64,000 bases of DNA from Xanthomarina arctica (lineage in GTDB: Bacteria; Bacteroidota; Bacteroidia; Flavobacteriales; Flavobacteriaceae), in NCBI RefSeq assembly GCF_014638915.1, contig NZ_BMFQ01000001.1, forward strand, positions 372,001-436,000. Reading direction: 5' to 3'. Of this stretch, positions 9,482 through 18,521 are shown piece by piece. The position numbers and the translations under genes are program-made. The notes under the pieces are model-generated. The model had not been told where the DNA came from. It made no database searches and saw only the letters and a list, made by a program, of their open reading frames with translations. Within the stretch, counting starts at the first letter, position 1; the number at the start of each line of letters is the position of its first letter.

Positions 9482-11929
9482 ATGATCCGTAATTATTTTA
9501 AAATAGCCTGGAGAAATCTTATGAAACACAAAGTGTTTTCAATGATTAATATCATTGGACTCACCATTGGATTAAGTGCATCATTTGTAATCGGACTTAT
9601 GATTTATTACGATGCCACATTCGATAATTTCCATAAAGATAGCGATCGTATTTATCGCGTGGTTACCGACTTTAAATCTCCTGAAGGCCTTTTTCATAAC
9701 TCTGGAATTACATTAGCTCTTGAAGATGCTATTGCGGAAGATTCTAACTTTAAAACCGTCAGTAGTTTTTACATTGAAAGACCTTCAAAAGTTGAAAACA
9801 AGGCAAAAGACCTAGAATTTAAATGGCCTGATTTTGTGATATTTACAAATCAGAATTACTTTAATTTATTTGACTATAAATTCCTGGCTGGGAATAATCA
9901 AAATATTTTAACAAACCCGAACGAAGTTATACTTACAGACAAACGGGCTGCAGATTATTTTCCAAAAATGTCGCCATCAGAAATTATTGGAAAAACCCTT
10001 GTTTATAACGACTCACTTCAAGTGACAGTCACTGGAATTGTTGAAAATTTTAAGGACCGAACTGATTTTATTTTTCAAGAATTTATATCCCAACCAACCC
10101 TTTTACAAACAAGACTGAAGGATAATTTTATAGAAAAAAATTGGAGCAATACCAATTCTAATTCTCAATTATTTGTAAAAGTAAATAAGTCGTCTAATCT
10201 GCCTGCTATCCAAGCACGTTTAGACGGACTAGCAAAAGAACATCGGGATGAGGAATCCATAAAATATGGTGATGAACAAATATTCACATTGCAACCTCTA
10301 AGTGATATTCATTTTAATGAAGATTATGGTATTTACGATTGGAGTAAAGGCCAAGCAAGCTTGTCTCTATTATGGAATTTAGCATTAGTTGCTTTATTCT
10401 TATTACTCTTAGGCTGTATCAATTTTATCAATCTAAATACAGCTCAAGCATCGCAACGCGCCAAAGAAATTGGCATCCGGAAAACTTTAGGAAGTTCTAG
10501 AAAACAACTTATTGGTCAGTTTATGGGAGAAACCTTTTTACTGGTTCTTATTTCGGCTATCCTATCTTTAATCCTGTCTAAATGGCTAATCAATTTATTT
10601 TCAGATTTTGTACCTGAAGGCTTAAGTATAGAACTTTTAAATACGCCATTAATTATTATTGGTATCATCATTTTATTACTCGTAGTCACATTTTTGTCAG
10701 GTTTCTATCCCGCTTTAATATTATCAAAATTCAACACAGTTTCCGTATTAAAAAATCATTTAGCTTCCGGTGAAAAGAAATTGAAACTGAGAAAATTTTT
10801 AACCGTTTTTCAATTCACCATTGCACAAATATTTATTATAGCAACTTTGTTAGTAGGTAAGCAAATTAATTACTTGCTAAATAAAGATATGGGTTTCAAA
10901 ACGGATGCTATTGTTTCTGTTTACAGTCCAAGAGCCGAGGGTGAAATTTCTAAAAAAGAACTTTATGTCCAAAAACTAAAAGCGATTCCAGAGATAAAAG
11001 AAATAAGTATTGGTGGGCAAGCACCCGCTTCGTTTTCTACACATAGTTCTGGAATGACATACAATAATGGTGAGAAAGAAATTAATGCTGAATTACAATT
11101 TATCTTTGGTGATAAAAATTATTTAAAACTCTTTGAATTAGAATTATTAGCTGGACGTGGACATAGAAATGACACCATAAAGGAACTTGTAATCAATGAG
11201 ACTTGTAGAAAATTTTTAGGGTTCAAAAGTCCGGATGAAGCCATTGGAAAAATAATCATGATAGATGATGAAAATATTCCTATTGTTGGCGTCATGTCCG
11301 ATTTCAACCAGCGATCCTTGCGAAGTGACATTAAGCCAATGGCACTTAGAGGTGATTGGCATCGACCAGACTGGAGTCAGTTTCAAGCCGTTCATATGGC
11401 TTTTCAAAATGAATCTTCTGAAAATTTAAAAGCAACGCTTTCAAAAATTGAAGATACTTACAAATCCGTTTATTCTGAAACAGACGATTATAGAGCAGAA
11501 TTTTTAGATGAAAACATCCAACGCTTTTATAATCGTGAACGTAAAGTCTCTAAACTTTTAAATTGGGCAACTGGCTTGTCTATTTTAATTAGCTGTTTAG
11601 GCTTACTCGGACTCGTTATTTACACAACCAATCGACGTGTTAAAGAAATAGGTGTTCGTAAGGTTTTAGGTGCTTCCTTATTACAAATCAACACCATGTT
11701 ATGTAAAGAGTTTTTAATATTAGTGTTAATCGCTTTTATCATTGCATCACCAATTGCCTGGTTTGGAATTAATAATTGGCTTCAAGATTTTACTTATAAA
11801 ACAAACATTAGTTTTTGGGTGTTTTTATTAAGTGGTTGCGCCATGCTGTTTTTTGCATTGTTGGTAATTAGTATTAAAACATTACAAGCTGCTAATGCAA
11901 ATCCTGTAGACTCATTACGCTCGGAATAA
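9482..11929 (+). CDS. FtsX/MacB-type ABC permease 4
   Basis: At 815 residues this is the longest of the five permeases, and it is the last gene of the first transcription unit. It starts MIRNYFKIAWRNLMKHKVFS, close to permease 3. It carries GCINFINLNTAQASQRAKEIGIRK, where TAQ replaces the TAR of the other copies, and RRVKEIGVRKVLGAS in the second half. The terminal helix block ends in NANPVDSLRSE, preceded by VISIKTLQAA instead of the SFQAIKAA of its paralogs. These substitutions make it the most divergent member at the C-terminus. A hairpin terminator follows at 11984. The gene is intact and the substrate unknown. Confidence 0.92.
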   Translation: MIRNYFKIAWRNLMKHKVFSMINIIGLTIGLSASFVIGLMIYYDATFDNFHKDSDRIYRVVTDFKSPEGLFHNSGITLALEDAIAEDSNFKTVSSFYIERPSKVENKAKDLEFKWPDFVIFTNQNYFNLFDYKFLAGNNQNILTNPNEVILTDKRAADYFPKMSPSEIIGKTLVYNDSLQVTVTGIVENFKDRTDFIFQEFISQPTLLQTRLKDNFIEKNWSNTNSNSQLFVKVNKSSNLPAIQARLDGLAKEHRDEESIKYGDEQIFTLQPLSDIHFNEDYGIYDWSKGQASLSLLWNLALVALFLLLLGCINFINLNTAQASQRAKEIGIRKTLGSSRKQLIGQFMGETFLLVLISAILSLILSKWLINLFSDFVPEGLSIELLNTPLIIIGIIILLLVVTFLSGFYPALILSKFNTVSVLKNHLASGEKKLKLRKFLTVFQFTIAQIFIIATLLVGKQINYLLNKDMGFKTDAIVSVYSPRAEGEISKKELYVQKLKAIPEIKEISIGGQAPASFSTHSSGMTYNNGEKEINAELQFIFGDKNYLKLFELELLAGRGHRNDTIKELVINETCRKFLGFKSPDEAIGKIIMIDDENIPIVGVMSDFNQRSLRSDIKPMALRGDWHRPDWSQFQAVHMAFQNESSENLKATLSKIEDTYKSVYSETDDYRAEFLDENIQRFYNRERKVSKLLNWATGLSILISCLGLLGLVIYTTNRRVKEIGVRKVLGASLLQINTMLCKEFLILVLIAFIIASPIAWFGINNWLQDFTYKTNISFWVFLLSGCAMLFFALLVISIKTLQAANANPVDSLRSE

Positions 11930-11983
11930 ATTGGTTATTAGTTAAAAAAATGAATAAGTAGCATCCAATTATTTTGAGATTTT

Positions 11984-12035
11984 AAAGTGTTCGATTACGA
12001 ACAAAGTGTGTATCAAAATCGAACACTTTTATATT
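11984..12035 (+). terminator. Hairpin terminator after permease 4
   Basis: A 13-base left arm AAAGTGTTCGATT (11984-11996) pairs perfectly with AATCGAACACTTT (12017-12029) across a 20-base loop, and a T/A-rich tract follows. It ends the first export unit 55 bases after the permease 4 stop codon. Confidence 0.75.
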
Positions 12036-12070
12036 TTATAATAACACTAACCACTTGATATTAATAGCGA

Positions 12071-12108
12071 TACATCTTTGGCATCATCTTCTCTATATAA
12101 ATAGTATA
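12071..12108 (+). promoter_or_regulatory. Shared upstream element, copy 2 (candidate promoter of export unit 2)
   Basis: This is the second copy of the 31-68 element, differing at five positions, and it ends 19 bases before the permease 5 start codon. It retains TTTGGCAT and CTATATA, the two blocks most likely to be contacted by protein. It lies just after the terminator at 11984-12035, as expected for a promoter that restarts transcription. Confidence 0.55.
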
Positions 12109-12127
12109 CGTTTAAAAGCAAAAAACC

Positions 12128-14476
12128 ATGATATTCAATTATATAAAAATAGCCTTCAGAAGTTTACTTAAAAACAAAGGCTATAGTTTTCTAAATATTT
12201 TTGGTTTAGCCATAGGGATTACTTGTGCTAGTTTAATTTTTCTTTGGGTAGAAGATGAACTTCATTTTGATACGTTTGAAAAACAAGATCAAGTATATAT
12301 CATTCCTACAAATCAGAAGTATGATAATGAGTGGCGTACCTATTACTCTACTCCTGGACCACTGGCTCAAGCCATAAAAGATGAGGTTCCTGGTGTTGTT
12401 AGAGCTACTCGTTCTAGTGACGAAGAGCTTATGTTTACTGTAGGTGATAATGCCATTAATAGAATGGGGAGATATGCTGATGCTGATTTTCTTAAGATTT
12501 TCAGTTTAAAGTTTATTGAAGGTAATGCCGATACAGCTTTTAATAACCCAGAAGCCATTGTAATTACTCAAGAAACCGCCGAACAACTTTATGGAAAGCA
12601 AACAAAAGCTTTAGGAAAAGTACTTAAAGTGAATAATACAGATACGTATATCATTACAGGTGTCATTGAAAATTTACCTAAAAATATAACTTTCCCATTT
12701 AATTGGGTCGCACCATTTGAGCGCTATAGAGATGGAGCAGAATGGATGATGGAATATGGTAGTAATTTTTCATATACTTTTGTAGAATTATCTCCTGAAG
12801 CTAATTTTGAAACGGCTGATACTCGTATCCGTCAACTCATTCCAGAAAAAACGGATGACAGTGATACGCAAGCTTTTTTGCATTCCATGAATGACTGGCA
12901 TTTAAAATCTAAATTTGTAGATGGTAAAAAAGCAGGTGGACAAATTACCTATGTGCGTTTATTCTCCATTATTGCACTTATTATTTTATTAATAGCCTGT
13001 ATAAATTTCATGAACTTATCTACAGCTAGAAGTGAAAAACGTGCCAACGAAGTAGGTGTTCGTAAAGCTATGGGATCTGGCAGATCACGGTTAATGATTC
13101 AGTTTATTTCTGAAGCTTTAATTATGGCATTTATTGCTTCATTTGTTAGCATCCTTCTATTAATCATATTACTTCCTCAATTTAATTTATTAATAGACAA
13201 AAACTTGGTGTTAGGACTATCAAACCCAATGCACATAATATTTATATTAAGCATTACTATCTTTTGCGGTGTTCTTGCTGGTTTGTATCCTGCCTTCTAT
13301 TTATCGTCATTTAAACCTGTTGAAGTTTTAAAAGGTGTTAAGTCAACACATGGTTCTGCTTCATTTATCAGAAAAGGGCTAGTTGTGGGACAGTTTACAA
13401 TTTCTATTGTTTTTATTATTAGTACCATTCTCGTGTATCAACAAATTCAGCATGTAAAAAATAGAGAATTGGGTTATGAAAAAGACCAACTAATTTCTAT
13501 GAAAGTCAATGGGAATATGATTGAAAAATTCACAGCTATAAAACAAGATTTAATAAATACAGGGGCGGTTAAAGACGCAGCATTATGTAATTCGAATTTG
13601 TTATCGGACGGAAATAATGGCTCTGGATTAACATGGACAGATGGCACTAATACTGAAGATGTGTTAATTTCTTTTAGAAATATCAGTTCTAGCTTTTTTA
13701 ATACAACAGGAATGGAAATACTTGAAGGTAGAGGTTTTAGCGAAAATACGGCCAAAGACAGTACAAGTGTTATTGTAACGGAATCGTTAGCCAAATTAAT
13801 GGGAGAAGGAACTGCCCTAGGCAAACAAATTACAAGAGGTGATACGTATACTGTAGTTGGTGTTGTAAAAGATTTTCAGTATGGTGATATGTACGAAACT
13901 AGCGATCCGGTTCTTTTCTATAATTACCATGATCAAGCGCGCTATTTTTACTTGAAAACAAATGCTGAAGTTGCAACACCTGATATACTATCTAAAGTAG
14001 AAGCCGTTATGAAAAAAAATAATCCAGCCTTTCCTTTTGAATACACTTTTGTAGATGAAAACTTTAATGCTAGATTTAGAAGTGAGCAACTGGTTGGAAA
14101 ACTATCGCAAATCTTTGCTTTGCTTGCCATTCTTATTTCTTGTCTTGGCTTATTTGGCTTAGCCGCTTATACTGCAGAACAACGCAGTAAAGAAATAGGT
14201 GTGAGAAAAGTTTTAGGAGCTAGTGTACCAGGTATTGTCAAATTATTATCGAAAGACTTTTTAAAGCTAGTTGGTCTTTCAATACTAATCTCCATTCCTA
14301 TTGCATGGTACGTTATGAGTAATTGGCTTCAAGGCTATGCTTATCGCATAGAAATAAACTGGTGGATCTTTTTAATTGCAGGATTTGTTGCCATACTTAT
14401 TGCTTTAGTTACAGTTAGTTTTCAAGCTGTAAAAGCCGCGATTGCAAATCCAGTAAAAAGTTTAAAAACAGAATAA
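12128..14476 (+). CDS. FtsX/MacB-type ABC permease 5
   Basis: This 782-residue permease opens the second export unit. The N-terminus MIFNYIKIAFRSLLKNKGYS and first helix precede a periplasmic domain (about 45-275). The ACINFMNLSTARSEKRANEVGVRK block is almost the same as in permease 1, and WHLKSKFVDGKKAGG parallels WHLRSNFENGVQTGG there. The second half has RSKEIGVRKVLGAS and ends AAIANPVKSLKTE. The likeness to permease 1, together with the shared upstream element, suggests that an ancestral promoter-plus-permease segment was duplicated. It is followed after 18 bases by the DUF2807-like gene, in an apparent operon with the second ATPase and tolC. Confidence 0.92.
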   Translation: MIFNYIKIAFRSLLKNKGYSFLNIFGLAIGITCASLIFLWVEDELHFDTFEKQDQVYIIPTNQKYDNEWRTYYSTPGPLAQAIKDEVPGVVRATRSSDEELMFTVGDNAINRMGRYADADFLKIFSLKFIEGNADTAFNNPEAIVITQETAEQLYGKQTKALGKVLKVNNTDTYIITGVIENLPKNITFPFNWVAPFERYRDGAEWMMEYGSNFSYTFVELSPEANFETADTRIRQLIPEKTDDSDTQAFLHSMNDWHLKSKFVDGKKAGGQITYVRLFSIIALIILLIACINFMNLSTARSEKRANEVGVRKAMGSGRSRLMIQFISEALIMAFIASFVSILLLIILLPQFNLLIDKNLVLGLSNPMHIIFILSITIFCGVLAGLYPAFYLSSFKPVEVLKGVKSTHGSASFIRKGLVVGQFTISIVFIISTILVYQQIQHVKNRELGYEKDQLISMKVNGNMIEKFTAIKQDLINTGAVKDAALCNSNLLSDGNNGSGLTWTDGTNTEDVLISFRNISSSFFNTTGMEILEGRGFSENTAKDSTSVIVTESLAKLMGEGTALGKQITRGDTYTVVGVVKDFQYGDMYETSDPVLFYNYHDQARYFYLKTNAEVATPDILSKVEAVMKKNNPAFPFEYTFVDENFNARFRSEQLVGKLSQIFALLAILISCLGLFGLAAYTAEQRSKEIGVRKVLGASVPGIVKLLSKDFLKLVGLSILISIPIAWYVMSNWLQGYAYRIEINWWIFLIAGFVAILIALVTVSFQAVKAAIANPVKSLKTE

Positions 14477-14494
14477 TAAAACTAAAATAGAATC

Positions 14495-15238
14495 ATGAAA
14501 AATTTAAAATATTACATATTACTTGGATTTATAAGCATCATACAATTAGGGTATTCACAAACAAAGAAAACCGTGGATGCTTTTGATTCAGCTGAAATTA
14601 GTCCACATATTCAAGTAACCTTTATAGAAGGCACTGAAGAGTCGGTTACCATTGAAGAAAGCAAAGTGTCTGAAGACAAAATTAACATAAAAGTGAAAGG
14701 AAAAACGCTTCAGGTTTATTTAGAAGATGCAAAAAACGTGACCAAAACGGAAACCGTTAATAGAGATGGTAAAGATATGAAAGCGCCAATTTATAAAGGT
14801 AAAATACTAACCATCACTGTTACTTACAAAAACCTAAAGGAGCTTATCATTAAAGGCGAAGAATCTACATTATTTAAAAGCCCAATTAAAGTAGAAAGCT
14901 TTGATTTAAAAATTTATGGCGAATCAAAAATCATCTTTAATGAAGTTGATTTTAATGAATTTGATTTAGATACCTATGGAGAAAGCTCCTTAGAAATTAA
15001 AAAAGGAAGCATCAACAATCAAAAGATAAGAGCTTATGGCGAAGGTGAAATTAATCTGTTTGCAGTAGAAAATAGAACAACCAAGATTACCGCCTATGGG
15101 GAATCCAAATTTAAAATAAATGCTTCAAATAATATAAAAATTACAGCTTATGGCGAAGCAGAATTACAATACAAAGGCAATGCATCTCTCGAAAAAGGAA
15201 TCACTATTGGAGATGTAGACATTTCAAAAGTTGACTAA
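14495..15238 (+). CDS. Secreted DUF2807-like (head GIN domain) beta-repeat protein
   Basis: This 247-residue protein has a signal peptide (about 1-21, ending GYSQ). The C-terminal half has a regular repeat: YGE motifs begin at residues 141, 161, 181, 201 and 219, and a related KGEE lies at 120. The spacing is almost exactly 20 residues, as in stacked right-handed beta-helix rungs. DUF2807 proteins of Bacteroidota have this architecture and are called putative adhesins, but their biochemical role is not established. The position between a permease and an ATPase of the same operon suggests an envelope role connected to export, for example as a cargo or a sensor in the periplasm. That link is inference only. 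Confidence 0.75.
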   Translation: MKNLKYYILLGFISIIQLGYSQTKKTVDAFDSAEISPHIQVTFIEGTEESVTIEESKVSEDKINIKVKGKTLQVYLEDAKNVTKTETVNRDGKDMKAPIYKGKILTITVTYKNLKELIIKGEESTLFKSPIKVESFDLKIYGESKIIFNEVDFNEFDLDTYGESSLEIKKGSINNQKIRAYGEGEINLFAVENRTTKITAYGESKFKINASNNIKITAYGEAELQYKGNASLEKGITIGDVDISKVD

Positions 15239-15263
15239 TCACTATAATAAAAACTAAAGAATC

Positions 15264-15932
15264 ATGCTTTTAAGACTCAATCAAGCTTCTAGAATTATTA
15301 AATCTGGAGGTAAAAAAATAAGCTTACTAGATACTATAAATCTTAATGTGAAAGAAGGAGAGTTTATCTCACTTATGGGACCATCGGGTTCTGGGAAATC
15401 AACTTTATTGAATTGTATAGGTATGCTAGAAAATTTTACAGATGGTGGCTACGTGTTTTTAGAAGAACCGGTTCATAGCATGAAAGAAAGAGATAAAACG
15501 AAACTTTACAAAGAATATATTGGTTTTGTATTTCAAGCCTATCATCTTATTGATGAATTAACCGTTCAAGAAAATATAGAAACACCTTTACTCTATAAAA
15601 ACATAAAATCTTCAGAACGAAAAGCTTTGGTAGCAGATATATTGGATCGCTTTAATATTGTTGGCAAGAAAGATTTATTTCCATCGCAATTAAGTGGCGG
15701 ACAACAGCAATTAGTAGGAATTGCTAGAGCTTTAATTTCAAAACCCAAACTCCTATTAGCTGACGAACCTACCGGAAACTTAAACTCTAAGCAAGGTATT
15801 GAAATTATGGAGTTGTTTGCAGAATTAAACATAGAAGGTGTCACCATTATTCAAGCAACACATTCAGAAAGTAATGCCGCTTATGGTACACGAATTATTA
15901 ATCTATTAGATGGCAAGATTGTCTCTGAATAA
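15264..15932 (+). CDS. ABC transporter ATPase, MacB/LolD type (second, with altered motifs)
   Basis: This is a 222-residue stand-alone ATPase of the second unit. Walker A GPSGSGKST (39-47), Q-loop Gln91, LSGGQ (143-147), Walker B LLLADE (164-169) and switch His200 are present. Two positions differ from the first ATPase and from the family norm. The residue after LSGGQQQ is Leu150 rather than Arg, and the D-loop reads NLNS, with Asn174 in place of the usual Asp. Catalytic residues proper are kept, so activity is likely, but dimer-interface communication could be changed. It follows the DUF2807 gene by 25 bases and precedes tolC by 11 bases. It probably serves permease 5, although exchange with the other permeases cannot be excluded. 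Confidence 0.9.
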   Translation: MLLRLNQASRIIKSGGKKISLLDTINLNVKEGEFISLMGPSGSGKSTLLNCIGMLENFTDGGYVFLEEPVHSMKERDKTKLYKEYIGFVFQAYHLIDELTVQENIETPLLYKNIKSSERKALVADILDRFNIVGKKDLFPSQLSGGQQQLVGIARALISKPKLLLADEPTGNLNSKQGIEIMELFAELNIEGVTIIQATHSESNAAYGTRIINLLDGKIVSE

Positions 15933-15943
15933 ACTTAAACAAA

Positions 15944-17374
15944 ATGTCCTTAAAACCCATTATAGTCCTATTAGCTTTTTGTTTTCATTGTGTTCTTTTT
16001 TCACAATCAGAACCTGATGGCAGTTATACTTTAAACGAGTGTATTGCGATTGCTTTGGAGAACAATTTAAACTTAAAATCAACGGCATTAGTTGCTAATT
16101 CGGCAGATATCAATTTCAAGCAATCCAAAGCCAATATGCTACCTTCTTTAAACGGAAGCTATAATATTGGTATGAATAATGGGCGAAGTATCGATCCGTT
16201 TACAAACCTATTTATAAACCAAGAATTAACCTTTTCTAATGCAAATCTAAATTTAGATGCAACCATTTTTAATGGCTTTAGGCTATTAAATTCAGTAAAA
16301 CAGGGGCAACTAAATAAACAGGCGGCTGAGATGGAAATTGAAGAAGCCAAGCAAAATTTAGTTTTAAGTGTGACCTTGGCTTATCTTCAAGTTTTAAACA
16401 ATCGAGACCTTTTAGAATTAGCTAAAAAACGATTAGTTGCAACTAATGAACAACTAAAAAGACAGGAAGATTTATATAATGAAGAAGTTGGTAATCCTGC
16501 CGACTATGCAGATATGGTTGGGCAAGAATCTATGGATGAAACCAATATTTTAAGTTCTGAAAGTGCTTTAAATAATTCCAAATTAACCCTGGTTAGGTTG
16601 CTAAACTTAGAAGATGAATTTTCCATTGATACTACAGATTTATTAATGAGTTTAGATGGTTATCCATATTCATCTCAAGATGTTTATGAAGAGGCTTTGC
16701 AAAATTTAGCAACTTTTAAAGCCAAAACTCTACGAATTGACGCTACTAAAAAAGGTGTTAGTGTCGCAAAAGCTCAGTATATTCCTGAAATATCTTTGTT
16801 TGGCCAATTAAACACCAATCATTCCAGTGTTGCGCAAACGTTTACTGAAACAGGATCTCATGTTGTAGAAACTAGTGATTTTGTAGTCGTAAATAATCAA
16901 AACCTTCCGGTATTTGCTAACCAAACAGAATATAAAAGTCAGAATATAAGTTATACAGATCAGTTTGATAATAACTTAAATACCGTAGTTGGACTATCTG
17001 TATTAGTCCCAATATTCAATGGTTTCCGAGCAAAAAACAATGTGGCATTGCAAAAAATTCAAGTTGAAGAATCGCTTATTGAATTAGAGCGCACACAACA
17101 AGAGATTAAAAACTCAATCAAACAAGTTCATTTTGATATGGAAGCCGCTTTTTTACGCTATCAAAGTTTATTAAAACAAGTGGCCGCCTATAAAGAATCT
17201 TATCGTGTTAACGATATTCGTTTTAATAATGGAGCCTCTAATTTTTTAGCTTATATAACCAGTAAAAATAATTTAGATAGTTCCCAAACCAATTTAGCAA
17301 ATGCTAAATACGAGTATTTCTTACGTGTTATAGTTCTAGATTATTATAGAGGCAAATCGTTTGCAACCTTGTAA
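15944..17374 (+). CDS. TolC-family outer-membrane efflux protein
   Basis: This 476-residue outer-membrane channel subunit completes the tripartite exporter. A signal peptide (about 1-20, ending FSQSE) precedes YTLNECIAIALENNLNLKS, the typical first helix of OEP proteins. Two long helix-turn-helix repeats follow, each with a strand-forming segment. The second one opens around residue 330 with VVGLSVLVPIFNGFRAKN, matching LNLDATIFNGFRLLNS near residue 105 in the first. No lipobox is seen. It is the last gene of the second unit and is followed by a strong terminator. As the only TolC-like gene here, it probably serves the products of both export units together with the single adaptor gene at the cluster's start. 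Confidence 0.92.
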   Translation: MSLKPIIVLLAFCFHCVLFSQSEPDGSYTLNECIAIALENNLNLKSTALVANSADINFKQSKANMLPSLNGSYNIGMNNGRSIDPFTNLFINQELTFSNANLNLDATIFNGFRLLNSVKQGQLNKQAAEMEIEEAKQNLVLSVTLAYLQVLNNRDLLELAKKRLVATNEQLKRQEDLYNEEVGNPADYADMVGQESMDETNILSSESALNNSKLTLVRLLNLEDEFSIDTTDLLMSLDGYPYSSQDVYEEALQNLATFKAKTLRIDATKKGVSVAKAQYIPEISLFGQLNTNHSSVAQTFTETGSHVVETSDFVVVNNQNLPVFANQTEYKSQNISYTDQFDNNLNTVVGLSVLVPIFNGFRAKNNVALQKIQVEESLIELERTQQEIKNSIKQVHFDMEAAFLRYQSLLKQVAAYKESYRVNDIRFNNGASNFLAYITSKNNLDSSQTNLANAKYEYFLRVIVLDYYRGKSFATL

Positions 17375-17414
17375 TTAATTTACAGTCAATATTCTTTTTA
17401 CTTATAATGTTTAT

Positions 17415-17447
17415 AAAAGCCTCAATTAAAATTAATTGAGGCTTTTT
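17415..17447 (+). terminator. Intrinsic terminator of the export cluster
   Basis: A perfect 15-base stem runs from AAAAGCCTCAATTAA (17415-17429) to TTAATTGAGGCTTTT (17432-17446) with a two-base loop. A T-rich run follows. It closes the unit ending with the TolC-family gene. Confidence 0.88.
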
Positions 17448-17710
17448 ATTTGTAGCTAATTCTCAGCTAGATATCAGGACAGTATGCAATAAGGTTTAGT
17501 TAGATTTTCAGGAGAATTATTCTTAATCCCACACTAAAATCTTAAACTTATTAAAATTAATTTTTTATGAAAAAAGCAATAATTATATTCACACAAATTT
17601 ATCCAAATTACCAGATATTCTAAAAATATACAACCCAAACTGAAATTGAAAATTGTTTAGAAAAGTAAAATGTATCTCTTACCTTCGCCTATTCTGAAAA
17701 AGAAATTTAA
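17448..17710. other. Intergenic stretch without a recognisable gene
   Basis: This A/T-rich gap lies between the tolC terminator and the SDR gene. No conserved reading frame or RNA was recognised. TACCTTCG at 17680-17687, 23 bases before the SDR start codon, resembles the TAnnTTTG box of Bacteroidota promoters with one change. No well-placed TTG lies upstream of it. Confidence 0.4.
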
Positions 17711-18505
17711 ATGAAATTCACTAGTAAAACTTTATGGATCACTGGAGCCTCTTCTGGCATAGGACGAGCAGTTGCAATGGAGTTGTCTTTAAAGAAGTGT
17801 CATTTAATTCTATCATCAAGAAAAAAGGAGGAATTAGAACAAGTAGCTAGTATTTGTCAGAAAAATGGAAGTACGACTTCTGTTATCCCTTTTGATTTAA
17901 GCGACCCATCTTCTATCGAACAAGCCGCAAATCATGTTTTAAAAACTGAAACCCATATAGATGGCTTATACCATTTTGGAGGTATTAGTCAACGTTCCTA
18001 CGCCAATGACACACCCATTTCTATGGATCGTAAGATTTTTGAAGTCAATTTTTTCGGAACCATTGAACTTACAAAAAGAGTTTTACCCCTTATGATTAAA
18101 AATGGTGGCGGACAAATTGGAGTTACTAGCAGTATTGTTGGGAAATTCGGATTCCCTTACCGTTCTTCATACGCGGCAACAAAACATGCCTTACATGGTT
18201 TTTTTGAAAGTGTTAGAGCTGAAAATTTTAGCAATAAAATATTGATTTCTATGATTATTCCTGGGCGGGTTAAAACAAATATCTCCATGAATGCGTTAGA
18301 TAAACATGGAAATGCTCATAATAAAATGGATGAAGGCCAAGATAAAGGAATTTCTTCGGAACTAGCAGCCAAAATTATTGTAAAAAAATTAGAAAAGGAA
18401 AAGAAAGAAATTCTTGTAGGAGGTAAAGAATTAATGATGGTTCATATTAGAAGATTCTTTCCTAGATTATATTATTATTTATCAACAAAAACACAGCCAT
18501 TATAG
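17711..18505 (+). CDS. SDR-family NAD(P)-dependent oxidoreductase
   Basis: This 264-residue classical short-chain dehydrogenase/reductase has the cofactor motif TGASSGIGRAV near residue 10, indicating a Rossmann fold. DLSDPSS binds the adenine side. The catalytic set is Ser in VTSSIVGKFG and YAATK (YxxxK), with Tyr near residue 155. IIPGRVKTNIS follows, the usual PG motif after the active site. The family reduces or oxidises a wide range of alcohols and ketones, and the substrate here is not predictable. The C-terminus has a hydrophobic/basic RRFFPRLYYYLS segment that may lie at the membrane. This is common in the DHRS7-like branch of this family. The next gene, a VOC protein, starts 16 bases later and is probably cotranscribed. 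Confidence 0.9.
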   Translation: MKFTSKTLWITGASSGIGRAVAMELSLKKCHLILSSRKKEELEQVASICQKNGSTTSVIPFDLSDPSSIEQAANHVLKTETHIDGLYHFGGISQRSYANDTPISMDRKIFEVNFFGTIELTKRVLPLMIKNGGGQIGVTSSIVGKFGFPYRSSYAATKHALHGFFESVRAENFSNKILISMIIPGRVKTNISMNALDKHGNAHNKMDEGQDKGISSELAAKIIVKKLEKEKKEILVGGKELMMVHIRRFFPRLYYYLSTKTQPL

Positions 18506-18521
18506 TTATTAAAAATAGATC

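Noticed and set aside
13474-13824. 116-residue antisense frame within permease 5
   Set aside because: It lies opposite a conserved permease domain, has no recognisable domain, and is expected from the codon bias of the forward gene.
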